From Schistosoma haematobium (Eukaryota > Platyhelminthes > Trematoda > Strigeidida > Schistosomatidae): a stretch of 64,000 nt of DNA. Location: the NCBI RefSeq assembly GCF_000699445.3, contig NC_067199.1:32038902-32102901 (forward strand), given 5' to 3'. The translations under genes and the position numbers were made by a program. This document shows positions 36,661 through 49,003 of this stretch, in pieces. The first letter of the stretch is position 1. Each line of letters opens with the position of its first letter. The notes beneath the pieces were generated by a model. That model ran no database searches. It saw only the letters and a program-made list of their open reading frames with translations, and was not told the DNA's origin.

Positions 36661-37337
36661 AAGTTTCAGTATGACTAAAACATCTCAAATTATAACTGAA
36701 CAATCCTATGAGTTTTTTTAGATTGGTGTTGCGTCTGACATCAGTTATAGTAAAAAGAATATAAAAAACATTTAGATAATTCAAGAAGTATTACTTAGTA
36801 AAGGTTTATATGAAGTTATGGGTTATTTTAATCGTCGGCTTCAATAGTTGATTTTCAGAAAGGAAACCTCCTCAAGAACTGACAAAAATTTAATTTATTT
36901 GACACTTGGATCATAAAGTGCAAGCACTTATCAAAACTGAAGTCAGTTAAATAACTTCTAAAAAAAGATCTATCAAAATTAGTTCTGTCCATTTGAAGTT
37001 GAATTTTACAAGCATAATGTCTTATCCCACTCTATTGTTGTTCAGTCACCTTTTGAGAATAATATTACATCAATGAATGTCTTAGTGTTCATCTTACACC
37101 ATCTGAAAAGCACTGAGATGCATAAAGCAAATAAACAGAAAACCTACAATGTATAAAATTACACTTGTAGAAGGATTTCCAAATAGTTTGCAAAATTGAC
37201 TCATTTCCGTAGATTTATACCTTACTCTTAAACTTTTTACAGCACTTCAACCATTAATCTCAAATCCATAACTATAATCATGTTAAGCTAAAGTATTATA
37301 ATAAGTAGTCTGATAGTATTAAAATTGATGAAACTGG

Positions 37338-37355
37338 TATATATATATATATATA
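37338..37355. repeat. (TA)n microsatellite
   Basis: About nine TA units. Confidence 0.9.
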
Positions 37356-37954
37356 GTAGATTTATTACATTCTTTTTGACCGATATTTCAGATTACTTTG
37401 GTTTATAATGACAATGTAAAGAGTTCATGACTAATCTTTGTGAGTTAACACTGTCACTGTTGTACTTTATAAATTACAGACTGACTTTCGTTAGACAACC
37501 GGTAAAAATCAGGAAACATTGCAGAACCTTTTTGTTTTTGTAAAAAACTCTTCATCGTTACTCATCTACGATTTTTCTACATATTCCTTTGACTGAAATA
37601 TAATGAATCAATTAAAAATGATCCGTCAATGTAAAACGTTAGTGAATTAGAATTGTTACTCATTATTATTCACTTTTGTTATTCGATGTATGAGATCTAT
37701 ATTTAATACACTGTAATGGTCAGTATATTTCAATAAATAACATTGAATAATTAACATCTTAATCAGTATAGATAGGATATTTGTCATAGTTCAATCTAAA
37801 ATTACAAACTTATGAACGCACTATTTAAAACTGAGCTGAAGACAGAAAACTGATATAATTATCATCACTACTAAATCAGGTATATATTTCACTAGTCCGA
37901 CTGCAACAGTTAAGCATATAGTTCGCTTAAAAAGAGACTGGGGAATGTATATAT

Positions 37955-38230
37955 AGTGAACAAAAACACAAATGGGGACAATGTATGTATTTCATTATAA
38001 AGTTATAAGGTATCTTGATCAAATATAAGAACCATTCACCGAATACTTCATAAGCGAATTTCCATCATTTGTCCTTCAAATTCTTTATGATTCTTCAAGT
38101 TCACAATGCCTTTCCATTTTCCCTTCTATTCTGCTCAACTCGATCTTCTTATCCTTCTACTGCTATGCTTTTCACTTCCGATTGGTGTTACATGTCTTTT
38201 GACATTAGTAGCATACACCATATATATGTC
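37955..38230 (-). mobile_element. LTR copy of the same family as 55745-56032
   Basis: Its reverse complement carries AATACATAC.TTGTCCCCA, TTGTTCACTATATA and a start resembling GGTGTATGCTACTAATGTC, all in the same order as in 55745-56032. There is no polypurine tract or internal sequence, so it is probably a solo LTR. Two overlapping short frames at 38069-38315 lie within it. Confidence 0.5.
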
Positions 38231-38689
38231 TGGTCGTCTCTTTTTATGGTTACGTAATTACTATCTTTTGATTATTACAGTAAATTATTATTCCTATAAT
38301 TTTGTGATATTTTGATTTCAAATGTTAATTAATTATAGAATATTATTAAACATTAATGTACTTAGAATATTCACGTTCTTTCATTATGAATCATTTTAGG
38401 AAGGAAACAGTGAACAGAAATTAAAGAACTTGAAAATGTTTTGGTCACAAGGTTTTAATGCTGTTCTTCAGGTTGCATACTTATTATGTTATCATTAATT
38501 TTAGTAAAATTTACAAAGAAAATTATGATAGCTCGTTGAAAATTTCTCAGATACTTTTCGGATAGAAGTATTCACTGCATTCTATCTCATACTCTTCATG
38601 AGCTCCAACCACATCACCCCATAATCTCACCACAGTTGTATATTTGAATTTTAAGTATCCATTTTCCCTAACTCGCGTATTTCTGGTGT

Positions 38690-38870
38690 TATTATCGAGA
38701 TATTTTACTGAAATCCCAGTCGAATCTATGTCAAACTACCAGTGAAAATCTTGAGGCATTGGACGGCTGTTTCATCTTTGTGTGGGACGCGCACTGCTGA
38801 GGAGTCCCATTCTGGAGCGTCAAGTGGTTTCATATTTTCAGTAGTGGTTTAACTAAGATCAAAACAGGAT
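38690..38870. mobile_element. Family B chimera: two ribozyme halves joined head-on
   Basis: A minus-oriented 3' half (GCATTGGACGGCTGTTTCAT, TGTGGGAC) is joined at about 38787 to a plus-oriented 5' half (GCGCACTGCTGAGGAGTCCC) followed by a decayed 3' part. Neither orientation has a complete ribozyme core. Confidence 0.65.
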
Positions 38871-40709
38871 TTCTATCAAACTGAACCATCTCTCCAACCC
38901 AATACTTACTAGTGAGTCATTATTTGAGATTTTCCATGATCAGAAATTTTTATCATTAACGTAAATTGGAGTAAATCTTTTATGAATCAAATAATTCTGA
39001 CAGATTTGATTTCGACGGAGAGTTCTACAGAATAGTCTTGAGAATTGACATTTTTTCTTAGACATTTTCAAAAGATTGATTTTGATAATCATTGTAGCAT
39101 GTGTACCTATACAATCATTGAATTCATTCTCAGTCTTCAAACAACAAAAGAAACTAATTATAACAGAAAAAAATTGGGGCAATTCAAATGAACTATCCTA
39201 ACATCATATATAACAGTCTTTAATTTCTCTAAAATGATAGAGAGTTTAATATGCAGCTGTGTCGTTAAAATCTAAAATGATATAACACAACTCATTTACT
39301 CATTAGGTAATTTACCAGAAATGTCCCAGCAAACTATTATTCCTTCAACAGATTAGCTAATATTTCCGGATTACGCGGTATGAACGATAGAATTTGTCGT
39401 GTGGAAATCCAAACAACCATAAATATATTTTGAGAAATTTTGTTTAATTCCCTATTTCATTAGTAGTCTATACTTAAGTGTAATAATGATTTCAGCTATT
39501 TATTTCATTTTACTACCATAGAAGAACACTTCAGTGATTAAATTACAAAGTATTTTCAGGTCAACATAATGAAACGTTTACTTCATTTAGTAATTTTCAG
39601 ATTATCTCCTATTCTTATCTCTAAACATTCATAGACTTATTTCATTCATTCTATGATTTATAGGGTGTTTTGTATCCCCAGGGTATAAATAAAACTTTAA
39701 TTCTTTCTTATTGAATAAAATCTTTATTATTAAATAATGTATGACAGAAAATAACAGATATTACAAAGAATTGGATAAAAGAATCTTCCAATTGTTTTAA
39801 AAAATGTGTTCATCAATGAATTTCCTGTTATAATGACAAGATTGTTTATATTTTTTTCTCATGTTATTCACATCATATTATATATATATATAAGGGAATA
39901 TTTCATTCTCTAGGGTCAAAATGCGATCAAGTGTTTTAGATGCATGTACATGTATCCATAGGCTTAAGGAATTCGTTGAAATTTTAAAATTGGTTCCCAT
40001 CAACGTTTTTCAACGGAATGTGATAACTTTATATATATGTAAATGTCATTGTCTTGTGAGAAAAATATAACTATTACTATACTGTCTTCACTCATTATTA
40101 AGTCTTTTTTCAATACTTTATTAATGAACATTGCTTAATACTGTATAGAGTAACAGTTTAATGATCAATTACCTTTATGAAATTTATTCAGTTCATATAG
40201 AATTATAATGTAACTTTATATTATTGGAAGAATAAGACTTCATCAACTATGATAATTGGGTGGGAGGGTATTAGCCGCAATACCATAGATCCTGTTTATC
40301 ATTTTTTCACATGTACATCATTACTACTGTTGAAAGTAACCCATAAATCTGAAAGGTACATGATTCCCAATATAGTTTTTAAGTTGTAAAGTACTTTGCA
40401 CTTAGATGATGCCAAGAATACGTACATATATATATAAATCAAATATAATCGTGTTTTAACTCCACACCAATATATTTAGATTTCCTCTATTTTTTCTAGA
40501 CGTGGTTATACATTAAATCTTATCTATTTTGACTGATTACAGCAAAAATTATTTATCAGAAATCACTATAGACTTTGATGAACTAATCAATTAAGGGATT
40601 AGTTTTAAGGCAAATTCATCAATGGATAGTCGATATCCAAATCAATTTATCAATTAAAAGTAATATTTTATAGGAAGAGAACAAATAAATCAAAATGACA
40701 TCTTATATA
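38871..40709. other. AT-rich spacer, no gene seen
   Basis: Only short TA runs and an 80-codon minus frame at 38940 that I cannot support as coding. Confidence 0.55.
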
Positions 40710-40890
40710 TATAACGCCGTTGGAAGCTGGCTCAGTGGTCTGGTAGTCAAGTGCTCGCGCGTGAAACCATTAGGTCCTGGGTTCGAATCTCGCAACGGGC
40801 GAGGTCGTGAATGCGCGCTATTGAGGAGTCCCGGGTTTTCCATGTTGGTCTAGGTTCAACTGGCTCATGATCTTAACCATTGAAATATAT
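40710..40890 (+). mobile_element. Family B element with tRNA-like head, ribozyme internally deleted
   Basis: The tRNA-like head is good (GGCTCAGTGGTCTGG A-box, GGTTCGAATCT B-box at 40780-40790). The ribozyme reads TTGAGGAGTCCC and then jumps to GGGTTTTCC, losing the GAAA strand and cleavage site. Both ends abut short TA runs. Confidence 0.8.
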
Positions 40891-41327
40891 ATATTTGTTA
40901 ATGATGAAGAATATCAATCAGAATTCTATTTATTCTAAAGCTTGACATAAGTATGTATATTGTTATTGTGTTTGTACGATTTACGTGTAGTATTTCATCT
41001 TTATGTCTGGTTAGAAATACGGAACCATTATTTACATTCTTCTAAAATAATCAATATTGTCAATTTTGGCTCAAAATAACAAAGTGAGGCAGTTGATTTA
41101 CACTGACTTATCATAGATTAAACAACTATTTTATTCAATGTGGACAACGGTGAATATGTATAAATCTCATACCTGCGGGAAACTATATTTTACACAAATT
41201 CTTTTTGATTGTTTCGAATGGATAAGCGAAAAAAAAAAACACATTTGCTTGAAAAATGACAATTATTATCAGACAATTTATTGATTTCATTTTATGTAAT
41301 GATTTTATTCAGTTCGAAATGTAATCG

Positions 41328-41425
41328 AGGATGCGCACTGTTGAGGACAAAACGGCCATCCAGTGTTTCTAGGTTTTCCATGGTGGTCTAGCTTCAACTG
41401 ACTCATGATCTAAACTATTAAAATG
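41328..41425 (+). mobile_element. Family B fragment with stem II deleted
   Basis: GGATGCGCACTGTTGAGGAC leads straight into AAAACGGCCATCCAGTG, so stem II is missing. The tail TGGTCTAGCTTCAACTGACT is intact. Confidence 0.7.
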
Positions 41426-42524
41426 TAATAGAATAACTCATTTTTAATTATTATTTTAATCTTTGTAGAGTAGTTGATTCGATGTTTGGTAGAACATGTT
41501 GATAGATAATCTGATAAATAATAAATAATTATCTTCTCATCTTTTTCTATGTTATGGTTTTTATGGTTTCTGTTGATTTCCGTTCAATTATTCAGATAAC
41601 ATTGTCCAATACTAACTGTAACATCTAATGAAACGTTTTTTTGTTTTGAGGATTTAGTTTCCAATCTATGTAAATATAGATGCGACTTTTAGATACTGTA
41701 TGAAATATGGTATTATTTAATCTGTAATTAAATGTTTGATTTCATTTACTGATAAAACCTAATTTATTCCCATTCTGTTAGGTTTATTGATTTTGTGATT
41801 AAAGTATACACACAGATATACATAAAAACAATAATATTAAAAAATGATCATGAATTACTAACGAATTTCAACGGGAGCGTAAGATACATCTAATATATAC
41901 ATATATATCCATTATAGGCCAGAAAAACTGGATAACTGATTTGTCAACATTTTACATTTCTAGTCATATGGTACATACGGTTGATACAAGAAATCGAGTT
42001 CGGATATTTCAAGAGTAGATGCATACAAATAATCCATAAAGATAATCAACCTATAAAATGAACATCAATACAGTTATTTTGTACGTAATTGCTTGATGAA
42101 AACAAGCATACGATGCCTGATTACTTCCAAATAAATGGCGATTTCAAAATGTATTTTAACTAATTGATTAAGTGTTGTTACCGGTGCTTAAAAAGTCGAT
42201 CCCTCTGTTTATATATATAAAAAAAGTTATTAATCGACATTTTTGTAACATTTCCCAGATATATGCAATGATTTGAAAATTTGTTTATTTATGCATATCC
42301 AATAAATCTCAACTTGTGTGTTCTGTTGCACTGAACAGAATATTTTCTCTTAAATTTCATAAAATCTCAATTATATAAATATTTGAAGAAATGTTAGGTC
42401 ATTCTTATATCAGATTTAAATTGAAAACAAACACGTTTACTGTCGCATACATGGATTTGCTAGAAAAATCTATCGAAATTAGTTAATTGTTATCATCATC
42501 GATGGAAATTAGTTGGAAAATAGT

Positions 42525-42616
42525 TAACTATCAAAGAAGGCTGGATAGTTACTTTGTGCCACACAAAGACTTATCATCAGTCTATAATCACAACCCAGCC
42601 AGTTTTGATAGCTAGA
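42525..42616. repeat. Short imperfect inverted repeat
   Basis: AACTATCAAAGAAGGCTGG on the left pairs with CCAGCCAGTTTTGATAG on the right, with an inner CTTTGTG/CACAAAG pair near the middle. Unit length is about 90 bp. It may be a small fold-back transposon; nothing else is visible. Confidence 0.5.
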
Positions 42617-43049
42617 AAGTTTTGATTAGTTTTATTCTAATGAATAAATAAAGATGTAAATAAATTTAGGAGATATTTTATAATATCAATTGTGATAAAA
42701 CATCAGAGAGCTCACCAAAGCTGGTTACGTAATGAATGAGGGTTAATAAAATGTACAAACAAAATAGGTAAAGCTCAGTTATTTAAAAATAAGATTTCTC
42801 ATTTAGAATATAATCGTAAAATGATATAATGATGCAATCTGTTAAATAACATACTAATGAATAACAAATTTATTTATATCTTCCATACACTATACTGATA
42901 TGTGTCCAAAACAATTTCTAACTTAACTTAGTTATGTAAATAAATTCAACTCATTTCGTTATTATAATTTTCAAATGCTATAGATTGTATACGGCTGATG
43001 ATAACAAAATAAAATAAAATGAATTCATTTACTTGGTATTGTTTACATG

Positions 43050-43312
43050 AATCTTCCAATTGATGTTTAGGACTGCAGTTGATCGTTCTGTTATTGGTAT
43101 ATATGTATACTGTGCGTATTGACTCGTTAATGCCTTCATTCACAAGCATTATAAGAAAAGATGGACTCAGTAGCTAAGTGAATAAATCGATGGAGTTTGA
43201 AGCGAACGTTAATGGGTACAAGTCCCAGGGTGAACATCAACTCTGAGATGCAGGTACAGTCAGCTGACGAGTGCAAAACGCGCATTCTGTATTCCATTGC
43301 TAGTCACTAACC
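43050..43312. mobile_element. Family A inverted junction with full tRNA-like head
   Basis: A minus-oriented distal tail (43050-43162) abuts a plus copy at 43163. That copy has an A-box-like CTCAGTAGCTAAGTG and a degenerate B-box (GGGTACAAGTCCC). Its ribozyme (about 43255-43300) keeps CTGACGA but has lost stem II and the G of GAAA. Confidence 0.75.
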
Positions 43313-44714
43313 TTCTTTACTTAACATGAGTTCTTGTTATTATGTTCAAATCTTCACTCATGTTCTTTCCAACATAGTAAAAGCGATGCTTCTTTTTGTT
43401 TTGAAATAAGTTCGTTTCATGAGATAAAATCCAACACGTAATTTTCAAAAATATGAGAAGAATTAATAAATTAGGGCATAGTATGAAGACAGTAAATCAG
43501 ACAATTTACTTTGTTAGATCAATTGTAAAAAATCAACTTTCATATAACTATACATAATTTTTTCACTAACAGTCGATTTAGTTAAAAACATTGAATAATA
43601 GTGCTTTTAATAACGTTGAAACTATTATAAGATCTGTTGTCAATGAACTTGTATCGATTCTAATAAAATAGGCTATAATGGCTAGTGAATTGTGAAGAAG
43701 TTAGAAACATTAAACGAGCATTTATTTATTCAAATGATATCAGTTTGCGATAAAATAGAAACTAAACTCATCACTTATATTACTCACCAGCTTCAGACGA
43801 AATTGGTTTAGGAATAAAAAAACCTGTCGCTTAAGAACCATACTAGAAAATCAATGGAATAACTTCAATTGACAATTGTTCCATTTGAAGTATTATTTTG
43901 AAGTTTATCTTCACTAAACTTGTCCTCGCATTTCTTTTTATTGTTTTCCTGTCTAAAAATGTAACATCATGAATAATATAAAGAAAAAGTTAGATTCTTT
44001 CGTTGGTTATGTTAGATAGTTTAAAAAACCGTTATGAGGTGATACAAAATTGTATATTGTTTTCAGATTCATTAAATTGTAGATTAAGCTGAATTCCAAT
44101 GAGTTATTCATTGAGTGGCTTAAATAAATTCAGTAGTTAATATATATATAGTTTGAGTCTAAAAAAATCATTTTTTATATAAGGAACAGTGATATACCCT
44201 AAACATAAGTGAATAGGTTGATGTGAGCACCTGTAAGTTAATAATTTATATGCAAATTATTTAAACAGTAAGTTACTATTCTTTTCAGTGTAATATGCTT
44301 ACTTTGAAATTGGTCTCCTAAAGTAGATTTATCCGTCTCCGAATGAACTAATCTAATTACGAGTAATTCAATGAGGAATATTTTCTTATAGTTATTTAAT
44401 AAATAAAGTAGTTTAATGCTCAGTAGTAATAGAGTTGCATAACAACATATTCGGAGATTTCAAATGACAAATAAGGGTTTCGCATTGATCAATAAGTTGA
44501 CAAAAAAATAATGAAATAAGATCATCAGTATGAATAAAGAAGCTAAACTACTATTGAAAATCAAAGAGCTTTGAATAGCTATTTCACCTACTGCTTTCCG
44601 GATTTAAATGATAATCAAGCTAAGACTAGTTTGTTTTTCAGTCTGTAAAAATTCTACAACTTTCACTAATTCCTCTATACTAATGATTATTATATGCTTG
44701 TTGCTGAATAACCT

Positions 44715-44975
44715 AAATATTGAATTACTGGAGCCCTAGTGAAAAGTTGTGGTCGGTGGGGTTCAAACATGTATTGCGCGTGACGGATATCCGTTACGGA
44801 CACTGAAAGATGGGTAATACTGTAAATCACTTGGATTTAGACATTCAAACTGTCGAATTTTAGCTCTGCGGTCTAGAAGTTGGGCGTTTGGGCACTAGAC
44901 CGAAGGTATTGGGTTCAATCCTCTTTAATTCGGACGTGGATATGCATCACTGAATAGTCCTACTTTATAACTGAA
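44715..44975 (+). mobile_element. Family B-related element, decayed
   Basis: The leader (CTAGTGAAAAGTTGTGGTCG) is followed by a tRNA-like head (AGCTCTGCGGTCTAG, B-box GGTTCAATCC near 44914) and a ribozyme trace CACTGAATAGTCC (G8 changed) without a GAAA strand. The head differs enough from other copies to suggest a separate subfamily. Confidence 0.6.
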
Positions 44976-44999
44976 CATTGATTAACACTTTTTAAACAG

Positions 45000-45155
45000 T
45001 TATATACCACTACTTTCTGTTTCAAATGCCATCGCTTTATTCACTCATCCACTGATAACTACCATCAAACTCTGTTTTTAATGCTTGTGACCTAAGGCAA
45101 TATCAAAGCAATTTGCACAGAATGCATATATGTCAAAAGTGATTGATCAGATGTT
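45000..45155. repeat. Family A fragments, inverted
   Basis: A minus tRNA-like head remnant (TTTCAAATGCCATCGC, TCACTCATCCACTGAT) is joined to a plus distal tail (ATGCTTGTGACCTAAGGC, GATTGATCAG). Confidence 0.5.
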
Positions 45156-46646
45156 TTTCTAAACGACTAATACAAATGAATAACTTACTAATATTTCAAT
45201 AATAGTGAAGTTTTATAGATTTTATGTTGTGAATGATTCCGTTGATTACTTTGAAAAAAATCTATTATATCAAGACATTGAACAGTGGGACGTTGAATTT
45301 CAGACAAACGTATTTTATACAGATTTATTATAATAATGCACCCAGTTACTATAAAAAAGGAGTTTACTCTGTTACATTCAAACGAAATTGGTTGATAAAT
45401 ATTTAACCTACACTTCAAAATTAATTTGTTTGCTTTTATAAAAGTAAAATAATAAAAAATCAATTATTCATAAACAACAGATTGCTACGTCAATGTTCCG
45501 AATATATTGATAGTAGTGTGGTTGTCCCTACTTGTGTTCTTAATCACTACAGTATAAATTCAGGTATGTTTCATTTGATCTAACTGTTATTCTTAATTCC
45601 TATCTGTTTTGTACTATTTTACAAGAAGTTCACTATAAAACAGCTGAATGTGTTTTACTATAGATTATTGAACTTTGCGTTCTTTTTTTTATTACAATTC
45701 TGCATATATTTTACGGTAGACTACTTCTATACATACATTTTAAATAAACACGCATCTCTCAATACTAATTAGATATATCCATTCCAATGGTTTATAATAG
45801 AAGTATCATTTTTGTGTATTCATGTGTAAATGTGTCATTTTATCAATGTATGCACAAGTGTGTGTTTCTGTGTATTTTTTTATTTTTGGCAAATCAATCT
45901 GGTATGAAACATTAGTACATTTGTTTTGCTTTACTCTTTATTGTTGCTCGTTTTCGCTTTAGATTTCGTAGTAAATCGTTTAACCAAACAAAAGCATCTG
46001 TACCAATAAAAGCAACAATAGCAAATAGAACTATGTAAATTCAATTTCACTGTTATTATTAATCCTATATATATAATGGGTACATTCATACAATACAATA
46101 AACACACAGATTAGACTAGTTTAGGAAATATAACAAATTGTGTAGGCTGGATTAATTTAACTGATCTTAAAAAGAAACCTATAGAATTCAGACATAAACT
46201 TATTGCCTATTTTTACTTGAGAATAGAAAAGTTACATGTTTCAGTTAATGTAATTTGTATGTAATCACAGTAAGAGAAAACTGTGGAAGAAAAGAATTAA
46301 AGGAAAGTGGAGTAAATAGAATGAATGTTAGTTTACGTACAGAAAATTAATAGGTATGTAGTAGGATTAGAAATAGCATAAGTATTAATTGTAGCCTTGA
46401 TATATGTAGTGATGTTTGTCAATAGTCGTAATGCTCGTAAAAGTAGAAGTAATTGTTGTATGACAAATGGAGTTTATTGATGAAGTCAATTGACTGTTGG
46501 AGTGAGCCACGTTCAATTGGTATAGATTTCTTCGTGGAGATTTCTAAAATAATTGTTATCTATAGGTACGTTCATTGAGCGGCATAAACCAGAATTGATC
46601 GTAATGAAACATACACATCTATGCTATATCTCCCCTTACATCTTGA

Positions 46647-46757
46647 GTTAAGTATTGGTTCATTCTCTCGGTCTTTTGATCGTATCTGTTGCTTTTGTTC
46701 ATTATATTTAGCTTCCTGTTTTAGTTGATATTTTTTTCTTCCTTTCTTTCTTATTCT
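46647..46757 (-). CDS. Weak candidate internal exon, basic and Gln/Glu-rich
   Basis: On the minus strand an open stretch reads roughly IRKKGRKKYQLKQEAKYNEQ and continues to an ILNSR end. It is a highly charged helix-like sequence. It lies between AG acceptor-like sites after a pyrimidine-containing tract and a GTAAGG donor-like site. There is no ATG start. The local purine bias alone could produce such a frame, so this is only a candidate and no family is recognised. Confidence 0.18.
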
Positions 46758-47196
46758 GACCAATTATCGCTGAGTTGACAAATCAAAACTTGAAACGAAA
46801 CAAATTCGTGCTGAAATTTATCTTTTGTATGATCAGTTGAGTGGTTTTCCTATATATTTCAATGAACAGTAATATTAGATATGTATGTTATCATCCATTA
46901 TGGATCATTTGATTCAAAAATATAATCATGTATTGTTCGATGCTCTCCCACAAATTATTTAACCTGTTATGTTCAAGTTCAAAAAATATCTTTTTTATTA
47001 ACAAGCATTTAATGTGAATAATTAAATCAAAATGAATGAAAATAAACTCAAATAAAAAGCTTATAGATTAGAAAATATCTGAGATATAAGCTTGATTATC
47101 AACTGACCAAATATGCACTTGACCAAATAAGAACATTTATCTAAATTTGATCGAATAGTTTCACAGTATTTGAGCGCCAAGTTAATGTCAGACATT

Positions 47197-47461
47197 AAAG
47201 AGGAAAGATGTATTTGTAAAATCTCAACGAAGGAATTTTAATTCAAATCCAACGTTTCGCCTGGCAATCTGGTCCAAGCTTTTTCAAGGAAATATAATCA
47301 AACATCAAAATTGTCGAATATAAATAGGTACATATTCGACAATTTTGATGTTTGATTATATTTCCTTGAAAAAGCTTGGACCAGATTGCCAGGCGAAACG
47401 TTGGATTTGCATCAAAATTCATTCGCTAAGATGTTGCAAATACATTCTTCCTCTTTAATAT
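47197..47461. repeat. Large fold-back element (about 265 bp)
   Basis: The inner arms (about 47245-47327 and 47338-47408) are almost perfectly complementary, containing AACGTTTCGCCTGGCAATCT and its inverse. Outer arms ending ATTAAAGAGGAA / TTCCTCTTTAAT are diverged but still recognisable. The central spacer is only about 10 bp. No coding content. Confidence 0.85.
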
Positions 47462-47481
47462 ACACTTCACTATTTTCATAA

Positions 47482-47768
47482 AGGGATTTTGTAGAGATTG
47501 TAGTAATCTGATAGTTGGATTCATGGGTCGATTAAAGCTAGACTACCTCAGAAAACCTGGGAGCATTAGACAGTCAATTTGTCCTGTTAAGAGACTCCTC
47601 AGGAGTGGGCATCCACGATCCTGCTCTCAGGATTTGAAACCAGGACCTATCGGTCCCGTGCACGAACGTTTAAACTCTAGACCACTGAGCCGGCATCCAA
47701 ACGGTGTTAATGTCTAACTTCGACCAATCCACGAAATTGCGCGACTGTATACCATTGTCTTCAGTGAG
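47482..47768 (-). mobile_element. Family B element ending in a TA microsatellite
   Basis: Minus copy from GGGATTTTGTAGAGA through a decayed ribozyme (CTGAGGA present, GAAA lost, 47552-47608) and tRNA-like head to the leader ACCATTGTCTTCAGTGAGT. It ends directly at a TA run of about 36 bp. Confidence 0.8.

Positions 47769-47804
<36 letters not shown>
47769..47804. repeat. (TA)n microsatellite at the edge of a family B element
   Basis: About 18 TA units directly after the family B leader. Confidence 0.95.
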
Positions 47805-47806
<2 letters not shown>

Positions 47807-48682
47807 GACTTTCGGAAGCCAACACCAGACTAATTCATAAACTTTCAAGAACATATCATGAATACGAAAGTTTAGCTAAAAGATGAATAATGTGGTCTCT
47901 TCTGGACGTAAATATAAACATTATGATCAAAATGAATGGTGGATAAGTAATAAAATTGTTTTAATAGAGAACATGCAAATTCAATTACTAATTATATCTT
48001 GTGTTAAATACTAGATTAGATTGTAGAAGCTAAAATATCAGTAATAAGATTGGTTTATTTCAAGCACGAGACGATACTATTTATAAGTTTTCAACAGTTT
48101 ATATTGATAAAATAGGCTTTTGTCAAATCGATAGTATCAGAAGAGTTTGTTCTCTTTCGAAACTTCTAGCACAATTATGACGAACAATGAAATGTAAGGG
48201 TAGTTTATTTCAAATTAATACATTTATTTCTGCTAACGTAAGGTATTTCTAAAGTTAAAATGATATTGTTTGGGTAGTAAGTCAAGTTTCTGTTATATAA
48301 CGAAAGTAACCTATCATGTCTTTGAATCACAATCAAAGATAATTCAATGGAAACATTTAATTCTCGACAATATCATTTGCTCAAACTATACAATCATTTC
48401 TATAGTTAGTTACCAAATAAAATAGTTTATTCAAAAATAGAAGGACGATAACATAATTTCATGTGTCAAAAGAAAGCTGTGCAACGACAGAGAATTCAAC
48501 GACAGATGATAACATGTAATATGTTACAAAGTAATTGACCACTTGACAATTATAAGAAAGATGAAAAACAAATTAAAAAACGTAAAATTAATAATAACGA
48601 ATAATTAAAATTAAGAAGACTGAAAACATCAGAAGGATATGTTGACTACCAAATTACCATCCATAAAATTAGATGTTAGGAA

Positions 48683-49003
48683 CAAGGAAGATTAAGAGCT
48701 TTCACAAGTCACTTTTACACACAGAGCTCAGGCTTGAAAAGGTTACTTACCAACAATTCTACAACAAATACGTTATTGGTTTGCTCCCCTCTAGAACTAA
48801 ATCGCTTGATTGCATCGAATATTTTGAGGTATATTTCAGGTGGGGTCATGTGTTTTGAGTTCGCAAGATAATTCAATATTGAACTACTGATTGTTTTACA
48901 TACACTTTTCGAAAGCCAAGCAGGACATTGTTCAGAGATGAGTTCAGAGAACTCTCGGTTTGTGTGACCAATGTAATTAGCTCCATATCATCAAGTGCAC
49001 TTA
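48683..49003 (-). pseudogene. Penelope-like element GIY-YIG endonuclease relic
   Basis: Read on the minus strand, a frame gives KCT, two stops, then YGANYIGHTNRE, ISEQCPAWLSKSV, ISSSILNYL, VFVVELL and finally LFKPELCV-LVKALNLP. This order matches the C-terminal GIY-YIG nuclease of Penelope-like elements: the YIG box, the Arg of the TNR segment, the Glu of the SE segment and the terminal KPxLC...LNLP signature. Four stops in total (two upstream, two near the C-end) make it non-functional. It is over 40 kb from the RT relic and need not come from the same insertion. Confidence 0.75.

Noticed and set aside
42525..42616. CTGATGA on the minus strand of the inverted repeat as a hammerhead
   Set aside because: The CTGATGATAAG segment lacks a following GAAA and cleavage triplet.
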